Assembly (NCBI RefSeq): GCF_904063055.1
Contig: NZ_CAJFCN010000010.1
Span: 124,001-188,000, forward strand
Source of the DNA: Pseudomonas paracarnis
GTDB taxonomy: Bacteria; Pseudomonadota; Gammaproteobacteria; Pseudomonadales; Pseudomonadaceae
Direction: 5' to 3'
DNA length: 64,000 bases
A program made the position numbers and the translations under genes. Of this stretch, positions 8,398-16,661 are shown in pieces. The notes below the pieces were generated by a model. It worked only from the letters and a program-made list of their open reading frames with translations, made no database searches and had not been told where the DNA came from. Position 1 is the first letter of the stretch. Every line of letters starts with the position of its first letter.

Positions 8398-9756
8398 TCA
8401 GCGAACGCCCGCCGACCTCAGTGCGGCCGGGGTGTAGTCCGCCGCCTTGGCTGCGAAACCGAACACGAAACTGCTTTTCTCCTCGTTCTTCATGCCCAGC
8501 GCGATGTAGCGTCCGGCAATCAGGTCGTACAGGGTTTCCACGGTGTAGGCCGGCACCTGGTGGTCGTAGTAGAACTGCGCATGGCCTTCGGCAACGCGCC
8601 ACAGTTGGCCGCGGCCGTCGTAGTGGTCCACCAGGGCGACTTGCCAGCTGTCTTCGTCGATGAACATATGGCGTTTGGCATAGATGTGCCGCTCGCTGGG
8701 CTTGACGGTGCCGACCACTTCCCACACGCGGTGCAACTCGTAACGGGTCAGGTCCTGGTTGATATGCCCGGCCTTGATGATGTCGTCGTACTTGAGGCTT
8801 GGCGAATCGAGCTTGTAGCTGTTGTAGGGAATGTACATCTCCTTCTTGCCCACCAGTTTCCAGTCATAACGGTCGGGCGCGCCGGAGAACATGTCGAAGT
8901 TGTCGGTGGTGCGCAGGCCGTCGGAGGCGGTGCCTGGGCCGTCGTAGGACACCTGCGGCGCGCGCCGCACCCGGCGCTGGCCGGCGTTGTAGATCCAGGC
9001 CAGGCGCGGTTCCTCCACCTGGTCGAGGGTTTCATGCACCAGCAGTACGTTGCCCGCCAGCCGCGCCGGGGCGGTGACCGATTGCTTGAAATAGCTGAGC
9101 ACGTTGGCGGCCTTGGCCGGGTCGATATCCGGAATGGCTTGCGGCACCGCTACTTCTTCTTCGAAACGGATCGGCGTGTAGCTGCCATTGGTCTGGGGCG
9201 TGGCCTGAGTGATGATGCGCCGCAGGTTGCCGCCGTGGTAACGGGTGATGTGATTCCACAGCACCTCGACGCCATTTTTAGGGATAGGGAACGCGTAGTA
9301 ACGGTTGCCGGTGAAGTTCTCCAGGCCGTTGCCATCGTTGATCGCCTTCACATTCAAGGCGCTGCGCTTGATCGACTCGTAAATGTCCGCCGGCAAGTTG
9401 ACCGTACGGTGGCTGGGGTACACCGGGATCTTGTAGGTCTCGGGATAGCGCTTGAACATCGCTACCTGGCCGTCGGAGAGCTTGTCCTTGTACTTGTCCA
9501 CCGTGGCAGCGGTGATCACGAACAGTGGTTTTTCACTGGCGAAGGGGTCGGCGAGAAACCCCTTGCTGTCCACCGCGCCTGCATTCTTGGGGATGCCGCC
9601 GGTCCAGGCCGGAATCGAGCCATCGGCGTTGCCGGCTTTTTCCGCGCCGACCGGGGTCAGGGAAGTGCCGAGCTTGGCTGCTTCTTCGGGCGATACCGCC
9701 GCCATTACGTTGGCGGCCAATACGCTCAGGGCCAACATTGCAATCATCTTACGCAT
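8398..9756 (-). CDS. DUF1329 outer-membrane-associated protein
   Basis: A 452-residue exported protein with a clear signal peptide (cleavage near ...NVMA-AVS, about residue 19) and the DUF1329 pattern including GSIPAWTGGIP and repeated WxYNAGQRRVRRAP-like segments. DUF1329 proteins are LolA/LolB-fold relatives found next to DUF1302 proteins, usually in clusters for hydrophobic compounds or RND export; biochemical function is unproven. It lies 27 bp after the DUF1302 gene, clearly one operon. Product role is inferred from partners only. Confidence 0.85.
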   Translation of the reverse strand: MRKMIAMLALSVLAANVMAAVSPEEAAKLGTSLTPVGAEKAGNADGSIPAWTGGIPKNAGAVDSKGFLADPFASEKPLFVITAATVDKYKDKLSDGQVAMFKRYPETYKIPVYPSHRTVNLPADIYESIKRSALNVKAINDGNGLENFTGNRYYAFPIPKNGVEVLWNHITRYHGGNLRRIITQATPQTNGSYTPIRFEEEVAVPQAIPDIDPAKAANVLSYFKQSVTAPARLAGNVLLVHETLDQVEEPRLAWIYNAGQRRVRRAPQVSYDGPGTASDGLRTTDNFDMFSGAPDRYDWKLVGKKEMYIPYNSYKLDSPSLKYDDIIKAGHINQDLTRYELHRVWEVVGTVKPSERHIYAKRHMFIDEDSWQVALVDHYDGRGQLWRVAEGHAQFYYDHQVPAYTVETLYDLIAGRYIALGMKNEEKSSFVFGFAAKAADYTPAALRSAGVR

Positions 9757-9783
9757 AGGGTCTTGTCCTTCTTTTAAGCCAGA

Positions 9784-11574
9784 TCAGAAGTTCACGCCGA
9801 AGCTGAGGGCGAGGAAGTCGCGGTCGGTCAGGGTGTTGTAGTCACCGCCAAAAAAGTCGGTGTAGCTCAGGCTTGCGGTGTAGGTGCTGCGATAGTCCGC
9901 ATCCACGCCGACGCTGATGGCCTTGGCGCCTTTGTTGAACAGGCCGTTGGGGCCGTAGCCCGCCACGTCGTGGGACCAGGACAGGTTGGGCTTGAGGTTC
10001 ACACCGGCAATGGCGTTGTTGTAGTCAAGGATCGCCCGCGCCCGGTAGCCCCACGAGGTGGAGGTGACAAAACCGTCGGTGTCACCTTGAAAACCGTAGG
10101 CGCCGTACACCGAGTCTCGGCCGTAACGCAGTTTGGTTTTGTCTTCCAGGCCGGCGACGTGCACCACCGCCGCTTCGCCCACCAGGGTCAGGCGCTCGGC
10201 GCCCAGTACCTGGTCGAAGAACTGGGTCATGGTGCTCTGGATCTGGGTGATTTCCTTGCGGCGATAGCCTTTGTTGTCATCGCCGAAATTGCTGCGGATG
10301 GGTGAGGCGAGTTGGCCCGCAATGGGATTGACCAGGGCCAGGGTCAGGTCAGTGGTGTTGAGCTGCACCGGCGCATTGGGCCGATAGCTGATTTCGCCGG
10401 TCCACGCCGTGCCCGTGGGCAAGGTGGTGGAGAAACTGGCGCCGAACAGGCGGATGTCTTCCGGGTAATCCAGGTAGTACTGGCCGCGGCCAAGCATGGT
10501 GCTTTGCGCCAAACCGCCCCCGGAACCGGGTGCTAGGGCGTTGGCGGTGTTGATGATGCGCCCGATTGTGGCCAGGTTGGTATTGGCGGTCAGGGTGCCG
10601 ACGGTCGGTGTACGGCTGTGGTAGTTCATGAAATACAGGCCGTATTCAGTGTCATCGCCCAGCCAGCGCAGGGCCGCGCCGAACTGGCCGGAGTCACGCG
10701 CATCGCGGTCACCGGCACGCCGCACGATCACGCCTTCATTGGTCACGCCAAACCCTTGACCAAAGGCAGCGGCCACCGGTTGCAGCGGTCGGATCGCCGG
10801 GCTGCCCACGGTGTAGTTATTGGTGCAGCCGTCCGCCGCCACGTCCCCACCGAAGAAGGTGCCGCAGTTGTCGAGCACCGTCTGGTCCCATTCCAGTTGG
10901 TAGAAACCTTCCACTGTCAGTTGATTGGTCAGGCTCTGGGAGGCAAACAGCATGTTCACCGGGATCAAGCCTTCCTTGATCTCGGCACCGGGCCTGCGAA
11001 ACGCCGACACGTCGATCGGGTTGATGCTGTTGATGGAGTTACCGATGAAGGTACTTTCGCCCCAACTGACCACCTGCTTGCCGGCGCGCACGGTGCCGGG
11101 CAGGTCGCCCAGGGAGTAGTTGTGGTAGACGAAGGCATCGAGGATCTGCGCACCGCTGGACTTGGCGCCTTCCTTGCGGTTGTGATCGCTGATGGGCTTG
11201 AACTCGCGGTCTTCGTCCTTGAGCTCGAAGTCGTACCAATACTTGCCACGCACGAATACGCCGGTGTCGCCGTACTTCAACTCAAGGTCGTGCAGGCCCT
11301 TGAAGATCTTGGAGAAGGTCTCGCCCTTCTTGAAGTTGAGGCGCCCGTCATCCCCGGTGGACGCCTGGCCCGTCCCGCCATTGACCGTGCCGACCAGGCT
11401 TTTATCGGCATCGCGCATGCCCCAACTGGCGCCGACCGACAGCGAGGAGTCGAATTGCCCTTCGATCTCGCCGATGTTGAACGAAACAGCCTGCGCCTGG
11501 GCACAGCAGCCCAGCGCAACCGCAGTGGCCAGCGCCTGTGGCGTGAAGATGGCGCGCATTATTGTTTTTGTCAT
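9784..11574 (-). CDS. DUF1302 outer-membrane beta-barrel-like protein
   Basis: A 596-residue secreted protein with a signal peptide ending ...CAQAQA-VSF and the DUF1302 start (FNIGEIEGQFDSSLSVGASW). It is rich in alternating aromatic and polar strands and ends with an aromatic residue (LSFGVNF), as outer-membrane barrels do. The start at 11574 (MTKTIMRAIF) is chosen over the frame start at 11643 because a purine-rich site precedes it and the signal peptide then has normal length. Family members accompany DUF1329 and are suspected lipid or steroid channels; no function is proven. Confidence 0.84.
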   Translation of the reverse strand: MTKTIMRAIFTPQALATAVALGCCAQAQAVSFNIGEIEGQFDSSLSVGASWGMRDADKSLVGTVNGGTGQASTGDDGRLNFKKGETFSKIFKGLHDLELKYGDTGVFVRGKYWYDFELKDEDREFKPISDHNRKEGAKSSGAQILDAFVYHNYSLGDLPGTVRAGKQVVSWGESTFIGNSINSINPIDVSAFRRPGAEIKEGLIPVNMLFASQSLTNQLTVEGFYQLEWDQTVLDNCGTFFGGDVAADGCTNNYTVGSPAIRPLQPVAAAFGQGFGVTNEGVIVRRAGDRDARDSGQFGAALRWLGDDTEYGLYFMNYHSRTPTVGTLTANTNLATIGRIINTANALAPGSGGGLAQSTMLGRGQYYLDYPEDIRLFGASFSTTLPTGTAWTGEISYRPNAPVQLNTTDLTLALVNPIAGQLASPIRSNFGDDNKGYRRKEITQIQSTMTQFFDQVLGAERLTLVGEAAVVHVAGLEDKTKLRYGRDSVYGAYGFQGDTDGFVTSTSWGYRARAILDYNNAIAGVNLKPNLSWSHDVAGYGPNGLFNKGAKAISVGVDADYRSTYTASLSYTDFFGGDYNTLTDRDFLALSFGVNF

Positions 11575-11772
11575 GCGTCTTCCCCGGTGAGTGACAGAAG
11601 GCCCCACCCTACTGCCGCCCTTGAGGAGCGATAAGCGCACCAAGGAGGTATTCGTGTTGTCGCTCGAAAGGATGACGGGGTTCTCTGGCCGGGCGTTGGC
11701 TTGGTGACATGCATGCGATGGATGAAGGGTTATCAGAAGGATCGATGGCGCCCTGTAATTATTGCCGATCTG

Positions 11773-11802
11773 GTAATAGTCCTTGTCCTGATTCGCTATT
11801 AC
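11773..11802. promoter_or_regulatory. GTAATAG-N16-CTATTAC dyad, candidate operator of the DUF1302 operon
   Basis: Perfect 7-bp inverted arms at 11773-11779 and 11796-11802, with centres 23 bp apart (about two helical turns), about 200 bp upstream of the DUF1302 start. The spacing suits a dimeric regulator, possibly the nearby MalT-type protein. Confidence 0.4.
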
Positions 11803-11833
11803 TCATTTTGTTACAACCGACTATTCTAGCCTG

Positions 11834-11992
11834 GCTTTCAGGGCAAACAGCCCGCTCCCGCATTGGGGAGAAAAGCTGATTTATAACGGATTGATCCCGT
11901 AATCAGTCTGTTCCCGGTGTTCACTGACGTTGATTTGTCGCTCCTTGATCCAACGTCTTACTTCGGCCGCTGCCTATGCAGCGGCCTTTTTT
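11834..11992 (+). ncRNA. Candidate small RNA upstream of an orphan terminator
   Basis: Inferred transcript of about 160 nt. It would start after a CTATTCT -10-like element (11821-11827) and end at a strong hairpin with six U residues. No ORF with a ribosome site is visible in it. It could be an sRNA or an untranslated leftover; neither start nor expression is known. Confidence 0.3.
11965..11992 (+). terminator. Intrinsic terminator with no upstream protein gene
   Basis: GGCCGCTGC, loop CTAT, GCAGCGGCC, then TTTTTT: a perfect 9-bp stem. Oriented for plus-strand transcription, although the flanking protein genes are on the minus strand. Confidence 0.8.
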
Positions 11993-12006
11993 ATGCCTGC
12001 AATAAA

Positions 12007-12029
12007 ACGGGGCGTCATCGACGCCCCGT
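12007..12029 (-). terminator. Terminator of the SDR operon
   Basis: ACGGGGCGTC / GACGCCCCGT stem with a 3-nt loop; on the minus strand it is followed by TTTTATT. It is placed 27 bp after the SDR stop codon. Confidence 0.75.
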
Positions 12030-12055
12030 GGGATTCATTGATTTACCGGCAATGA

Positions 12056-12967
12056 TCAGAGGCTGAACTTCTGCAAGTTGGCCATCATTTCCTTCAGTGC
12101 CTCGATATTGTCCTTGGGGTGCGCAGCCCCTTCGAAATCGCAGATCTGCTGCCAGTGCGCGGCCACGTCCTCCGGCGAAAAACCGGCCTCGGGATCAAAA
12201 CCCACACCCAGGCTGCGCTCCCAACGGGTCTTGCCGATCCAGCCGCCACCCACTTCAAACAAGCCTGCGGTTTCTTCACAGGCGTCACTGCCCAGGTACA
12301 CCACCAGCGGGCTGACCAGTTCCGGCTTGAGGCGCTCGAACACCTGCGGCGGGATCAGCCCTTCGGTCATGCGTGTGCCACCGGTGGGGGCAATCGCGTT
12401 GACCAGAATGTTGTTCTTGCGCCCTTCCAGCGCCAAGGTGCGGGTCAAGCCATACAGGCCCAACTTGGCCATGCCGTAGTTGGACTGGCCGAAGTTGCCG
12501 TAAATGCCTGACGTCGACGCCGTGAAGATCACCCGGCCATAACCCTGCTCGCGCAAATGCGGCCAGGCGGCGCGGGTGACTTTGTAGGCGCCTTCGACAT
12601 GCACCCGGTAAACCAGGTCCCAGTCGTTGTCGTCCATTTTGTGAAAGGTCTTGTCGCGCAGGATGCCGGCGTTGTTGACCACCACGTCGACCCGGCCGAA
12701 AACATCCAGGGCGTTCTGTACGATCTTGTCGCCGTCGGTGACGGAGTCATGGTTGGCCTCGGCAATACCGCCTGCCGCGCGGATCTGCGCCACCACCCGG
12801 TCGGCCGCCGAGGCGTTGGCGCCCTCGCCTTGGGTTGAGCCACCGAGGTCGTTGACCAGCACTTTGGCCCCGTGCTTGGCGAACAGCAGCGCATGGGCCT
12901 GGCCCAAGCCACCACCGGCGCCGGTGACGATCACGACCTTATCCTGGAACTGCACTGACTCACTCAT
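12056..12967 (-). CDS. SDR-family (3R)-hydroxyacyl-CoA dehydrogenase-like oxidoreductase
   Basis: A 303-residue short-chain dehydrogenase. Seen: N-terminal TGAGGGLG coenzyme motif near residues 15-22, NNAG near 95, and the YGMAK active-site Tyr/Lys near 165-169. The extra NDLGGS segment and the C-terminal extension resemble the dehydrogenase part of peroxisomal multifunctional enzyme type 2, so a hydroxyacyl-CoA substrate is plausible. The start at 12967 follows GGAG. It is the last gene of a three-gene minus-strand set with a hydrolase and an aldolase-like protein; the gap of 117 bp leaves open whether it is co-transcribed. Confidence 0.83.
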   Translation of the reverse strand: MSESVQFQDKVVIVTGAGGGLGQAHALLFAKHGAKVLVNDLGGSTQGEGANASAADRVVAQIRAAGGIAEANHDSVTDGDKIVQNALDVFGRVDVVVNNAGILRDKTFHKMDDNDWDLVYRVHVEGAYKVTRAAWPHLREQGYGRVIFTASTSGIYGNFGQSNYGMAKLGLYGLTRTLALEGRKNNILVNAIAPTGGTRMTEGLIPPQVFERLKPELVSPLVVYLGSDACEETAGLFEVGGGWIGKTRWERSLGVGFDPEAGFSPEDVAAHWQQICDFEGAAHPKDNIEALKEMMANLQKFSL

Positions 12968-13084
12968 ACCGAACTCCGCTGGCGACAATGGGATAGGCAG
13001 AGTGTCACGCACGCAGCCTTTGGTCACAATAAAGACGGCCGGGGCTGAATGGTGCTTGATAAGGCAGCGGGATGATGCGCGGAA

Positions 13085-13987
13085 TCAGGAATAGGCCGCG
13101 CGCGGTGAAGGCTGGCTGATGCGCTCACGAAACGCCTGGTAATGCTTGAGCACCTGGACCGGCGCCTCGATCTGCGGGTAGTGGCCGATATTGGCCAGCC
13201 TTATCGTGTCGGGCGCGGGCACCAGTTGGCGATAGCGCTCGACCATATGAGCCCCGGAAATCGGGTCTACTTCGCCGTCGATCACCCGCAGCGGCACTTC
13301 ACCTCGCTGCATGGCCGTGAGCCAGCGCTCGCGCAGACGACGGCGCTGGGGGATGTAGGCGATGAGTTTGTGCAGGATACGCGGGCCGTCGTTGCAACTG
13401 ATCAAACTCCAGAAATCATCCAGCACGCTTTCACTGGGCCGCGTCTGGGGGCCGAAGATCTGGTTGAAACTGCTGGCCAAGGCATTGCGCCCAAAGGCCC
13501 GACCGATCATCCAGCCCAACGGGCTGAGCAGCAGCTTTTGCACCAGCGCCGGCCGATGGGTTTCCGGAAACAGTCCGCCGTTGAGAAATACACAACTCGC
13601 CATCGGGAACCGGCCCTCGTAATGCCGAGCCAATAATTCCTGGGCGACACTGTCGCCGTAGTCATGAGCCAACACATGCACCGGCTGCTCTACGCGCAGG
13701 TGCTCAAGCAGCGCCTGTTGCAGATCGGCCTGTTCCAACAGGCAATAGTCGTGGTCCAAGGGTTTGGCCGAGTCGCCAAAGCCGAGCATGTCGCAGGCAA
13801 TCACCAGATTGCGCTGGGCCAGGGGTTGCCACAGGTAGTGCCAGTCCCAACTGGCCGTGGGGAAACCATGAATCAGCAGCAACGGCTCGCCCTGCCCGGC
13901 CACCCAATACCGCACGGTGTGGCCACGAAAGACGAAGTCCTGGCCGCGCTTGCGCCAGGCTCTGAGCGGTATCTCGGCGAGTGGCAT
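13085..13987 (-). CDS. Alpha/beta hydrolase, epoxide hydrolase / haloalkane dehalogenase type
   Basis: A 300-residue alpha/beta hydrolase with HGFPTASWDWHYLW after the oxyanion loop and a nucleophile elbow AHDYGDS, in which the nucleophile is Asp rather than Ser. Asp at this place is typical of epoxide hydrolases and haloalkane dehalogenases. A late His in IGHYPQIEAP completes the triad. Its ATG shares one base with the stop of the aldolase-like gene (TGATG), so translation is coupled. Substrate unknown; the neighbours suggest an acyl or carbonyl compound. Confidence 0.84.
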   Translation of the reverse strand: MPLAEIPLRAWRKRGQDFVFRGHTVRYWVAGQGEPLLLIHGFPTASWDWHYLWQPLAQRNLVIACDMLGFGDSAKPLDHDYCLLEQADLQQALLEHLRVEQPVHVLAHDYGDSVAQELLARHYEGRFPMASCVFLNGGLFPETHRPALVQKLLLSPLGWMIGRAFGRNALASSFNQIFGPQTRPSESVLDDFWSLISCNDGPRILHKLIAYIPQRRRLRERWLTAMQRGEVPLRVIDGEVDPISGAHMVERYRQLVPAPDTIRLANIGHYPQIEAPVQVLKHYQAFRERISQPSPRAAYS

Positions 13988-14769
13988 CAGCTTTTATACC
14001 CGGGGTCCTGGTGGTCCAATTTGCGTAGCAGCGCCGGCCAGGCCAGCGCACCACCCATACCTTGGGCGCTTTTTGTGACAGCTGCCACCATCGCCTTGGC
14101 ACCGGCGAGAATCTGCGGCTCGATGGCGATCAACTCGGTGCCGCCGCTCTGGGCCAGCACCTGGATCTCGCAGGCGCGCTGGAAGGTGAACATCATCAGG
14201 AAGGTATCGGCGATGGTGCCGGCGCAGGTCAGCAGGCCGTGGTTATGCAGCATCAGGAAATTGTTCTGGCCCAAATCCGCTTGCAGGCGGGCCTTTTCCT
14301 CGTGATTGAGCGCCACGCCCTCATAGGCGTGATAGCCCAGGCTGGACAGTACAAACAGCGATTGCTGGCTGATGGGCAATACACCCTGCTTTTGCGCACA
14401 CACCGCCACGCCCGCAGCAGTGTGAGTGTGCAGCACGCAGGTCACGTCGTGGCGCACTTCGTGGATGGCGCTGTGGATGGTGTAGCCCGCAGGGTTGATC
14501 TCGTAGGGGCTCTCCATTTGCTTATTGCCGGCCTGGTCAACCTTGACCAGGCTCGACGCGGTGATCTCATGGAACATCAGCCCATAGGGGTTGATCAGGA
14601 AATCTTCAGTACCCGGCACCTTGGCCGAAATATGCGTGAAGATCAGGTCATCCCAACCGTGCATGGCCACCAGGCGATAGCAGGCCGCAAGGTCCACGCG
14701 GGTTTGCCATTCGGCGGCGCTGACCTGGGCTTTGACGTTTTGTGGCGATGGAGCAGGGGCTAGGCTCAT
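13987..14769 (-). CDS. Class II aldolase/adducin-domain protein
   Basis: A 260-residue protein with the class II aldolase (RhaD/FucA/adducin head) fold. Zinc-ligand motif HTHTAAG lies near 113-119 and a second HNHGLL near 174-179, with IFTHISAKVPG near the N terminus. Members cleave or epimerise phosphorylated sugars, but bacterial adducin-like proteins of this length often have unknown substrates. It is the first gene of the operon that continues into the hydrolase. Upstream (14770-14944) I see only an AT-richer promoter region. Confidence 0.85.
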   Translation of the reverse strand: MSLAPAPSPQNVKAQVSAAEWQTRVDLAACYRLVAMHGWDDLIFTHISAKVPGTEDFLINPYGLMFHEITASSLVKVDQAGNKQMESPYEINPAGYTIHSAIHEVRHDVTCVLHTHTAAGVAVCAQKQGVLPISQQSLFVLSSLGYHAYEGVALNHEEKARLQADLGQNNFLMLHNHGLLTCAGTIADTFLMMFTFQRACEIQVLAQSGGTELIAIEPQILAGAKAMVAAVTKSAQGMGGALAWPALLRKLDHQDPGYKS

Positions 14770-14944
14770 GGCAATGACCTCCTTGGCGCACTTCTTATGG
14801 TGTCTAAAGTGAGAGCCAGTCTAGTCAGACGCCGAGGCGCAAGGAGTTTCCTTGGCAGCCAGCTTGATGACTGAGCGAGTCAGTCAAGAGAATAGTACAA
14901 ATACGTGTCAAACAAGCGCCGTCAATAACGGCGCTCCCTGGGGC

Positions 14945-15400
14945 TCAACCGCGCAGCGCGGTGATCAAATCGGCCAGCCAAGGCTCGGCGTCAGCTTCCG
15001 GGGTGACGCTTTCGCTGGCGTCCAGGCGCAGCATCGGCTGCACTTCGCGGATGCCCAGTTCGGCGAACAATTCGCGCATTTGTTCACCGCCGCCACAGAA
15101 AGTATCGCCATAGCTGGCGTCGCCCAGGCCGATGACCGCTCCCGGCAGGCCGCGCCAGGCGGCGGGCAGTTGGTCGCGGATGGTTGAGTACAGAGGCTGC
15201 AGATTGTCGGGCAACTCGCCCATGCCGGTGGTCGAGGTCACTGCCAGGAATGCATCGGGAGCAAAGGCCTGCACGTCTGCCAGCGTGGCACGTGCGTTGT
15301 GCCAGGCGTTGAAACCTGCGTCCTTGAGGATTTCTTCCGCGTGGCGAGCGACTTCTTCAGCCGTACCGTAGACCGAGCCGGAGAGGATGGCGACTTTCAT
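14945..15400 (-). CDS. Flavodoxin (MioC-like)
   Basis: A 151-residue single-domain flavodoxin. It has the FMN phosphate loop SGSVYGTAEE (about 7-16), STTGMGELPDN near 56-66 and GLGDASYGDTFCGGG near 90-104, all typical of short-chain flavodoxins. Likely an FMN electron carrier. The start is ATG 15400; a TTG one codon upstream is less likely. It is divergent from the LOV-protein gene with about 130 bp between them, so both may share regulatory DNA. Confidence 0.88.
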   Translation of the reverse strand: MKVAILSGSVYGTAEEVARHAEEILKDAGFNAWHNARATLADVQAFAPDAFLAVTSTTGMGELPDNLQPLYSTIRDQLPAAWRGLPGAVIGLGDASYGDTFCGGGEQMRELFAELGIREVQPMLRLDASESVTPEADAEPWLADLITALRG

Positions 15401-15529
15401 CAATCTGATCCTGTGGTTGAGTGAAAGCGTGGGATATTAGCAGCCTGTGCCAATATTTCAGTGCGCACCGTGCAACATTCCAGACTTGCCATAAACTGGC
15501 AAGGTCAAAACCAGGCCATGGACCGCTCT

Positions 15530-15997
15530 ATGATTAACGCCAAACTGTTGCAAATGGTCGTCAATGCGTCCAACGACGGAATCGTTGTTGCCGAGCGCGA
15601 AGGCAACGACAAACCGCTGATCTACGTCAACCCGGCCTTCGAACGGCTGACCGGCTATACCCTCGACGAGATCCTGTATCAGGACTGCCGCTTCCTGCAG
15701 TCGGGCGACCGCGACCAACCGGCCTTGATCGCCATCCGTGACGCGCTCGACAGCGGCGGCGCCTGCCGGGAGATCCTGCGCAACTTTCGCAAAGACGGCA
15801 CGCCTTTCTGGAACGAACTGTCGCTTTCGACCGTGTACAACGAGGTCGACAAGCAAACGTATTTCGTCGGCGTGCAAAAAGACGTCACCACTCAAGTCAA
15901 AGCCCAACAGCGCGTCGCCCAGCTGGAAGCCCAGTTAGCCGAGCTCAAAAGTGAGCTCGCGGCACTCAAGGCGACGAGTGGAATTAACAAACTGTAA
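15530..15997 (+). CDS. Short LOV blue-light receptor
   Basis: A 155-residue single LOV domain with short flanking helices and no effector domain. The flavin-adduct cysteine is present as C53 in YQDCRFLQ, and the FMN-binding set (ASNDGIVV, YVNPAFERLTGY, NFRKDGTPFWNEL, YFVGVQKDVT) is intact, so it should be photoactive. The C terminus is a charged helix (QLEAQLAELKSELAALK) able to dimerise. It closely resembles P. putida PpSB1/PpSB2-LOV. Start M at 15530 (MINAKLLQ) matches those proteins; ATG 15518 is the alternative. The MerR/LitR-type regulator two genes away is the likely partner. Confidence 0.9.
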   Translation: MINAKLLQMVVNASNDGIVVAEREGNDKPLIYVNPAFERLTGYTLDEILYQDCRFLQSGDRDQPALIAIRDALDSGGACREILRNFRKDGTPFWNELSLSTVYNEVDKQTYFVGVQKDVTTQVKAQQRVAQLEAQLAELKSELAALKATSGINKL

Positions 15998-16055
15998 AAA
16001 ACGCGGTCTTTAGAGCGATAATGGCTTTTTAATGCCTCAGCCTTGAGCTAGATCA

Positions 16056-16661
16056 ATGCAACGCGACACGCTATTGACGCAGGACGAGCTGGATTTTATC
16101 CAGGACATGCAGCACAACCCGCAGCTCAACCTGCGGGATGCATGGTCGAGCCTGACGGTTAATGGCGGCGCACAGATTCGCGATTTGCTCACGCGGCTAG
16201 CGGCTCACGACCAGGTCACCATCCAGGCGCAGTTCGACAACCAGCAACTCACCTTCCCGTTGCACCTGGTGGAAGATGAGTTTCATGCCGTGCATTTGCG
16301 CCTGGGCGTACCGAGCATTTTTGAAGATGGGCCGATGATCCGCCCGTGGCGCCTGGCGCTTGAAACGCCGGTGGCGCTGGAAAACATCAAGGGCTACTCC
16401 AGCGCGCTGTGGGTGCACGAAGTGTCATTCAAAGGGGTGCTGGTAGGAGTGCGTGGCCGGGTCAAACCGCCAAAGACGTTTTCCCTGTGGTTCAGCCCTT
16501 CCGGCTACGAACGCATCGCCCTGCGCGGTACGCTGGAGCGGGAAACCGCCCGCGGCCTGTTCGCTTATCGCCTCAGCCAGAGCGATGCCGATGAGATCGA
16601 ACGGTTACGCCAGTTCATCCTGCACCAGCATCGCCTGGTTCATCCTCACGTTCATGCCTGA
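16056..16661 (+). CDS. Conserved hypothetical protein with possible degenerate PilZ-like domain
   Basis: A 201-residue soluble protein. Its middle (about 60-150) is beta-rich and contains VHEVSFKGVLVG, which resembles the D/N-x-S-x-x-G half of a PilZ motif, but I do not see a convincing upstream RxxxR. Cyclic-di-GMP binding is therefore doubtful. It starts 58 bp after the LOV gene on the same strand and its 3' end overlaps the convergent MerR gene by 10 bp. Function unknown; proximity suggests a link to the light module or shared transcription only. Confidence 0.65.
   Translation: MQRDTLLTQDELDFIQDMQHNPQLNLRDAWSSLTVNGGAQIRDLLTRLAAHDQVTIQAQFDNQQLTFPLHLVEDEFHAVHLRLGVPSIFEDGPMIRPWRLALETPVALENIKGYSSALWVHEVSFKGVLVGVRGRVKPPKTFSLWFSPSGYERIALRGTLERETARGLFAYRLSQSDADEIERLRQFILHQHRLVHPHVHA

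Larger units (their letters stand above)
11575..12055. other. Regulatory intergenic region between the DUF1302 operon and the SDR operon
   Basis: 481 bp without a recognisable protein gene. It holds a GTAATAG dyad (11773-11802), a possible promoter with -10 CTATTCT near 11821, a degenerate REP-like fragment around 11846-11870, a plus-strand intrinsic terminator (11965-11992) and a minus-strand terminator (12007-12029). The plus-strand terminator has no protein gene upstream of it on its strand, which suggests a small RNA. Confidence 0.6.
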
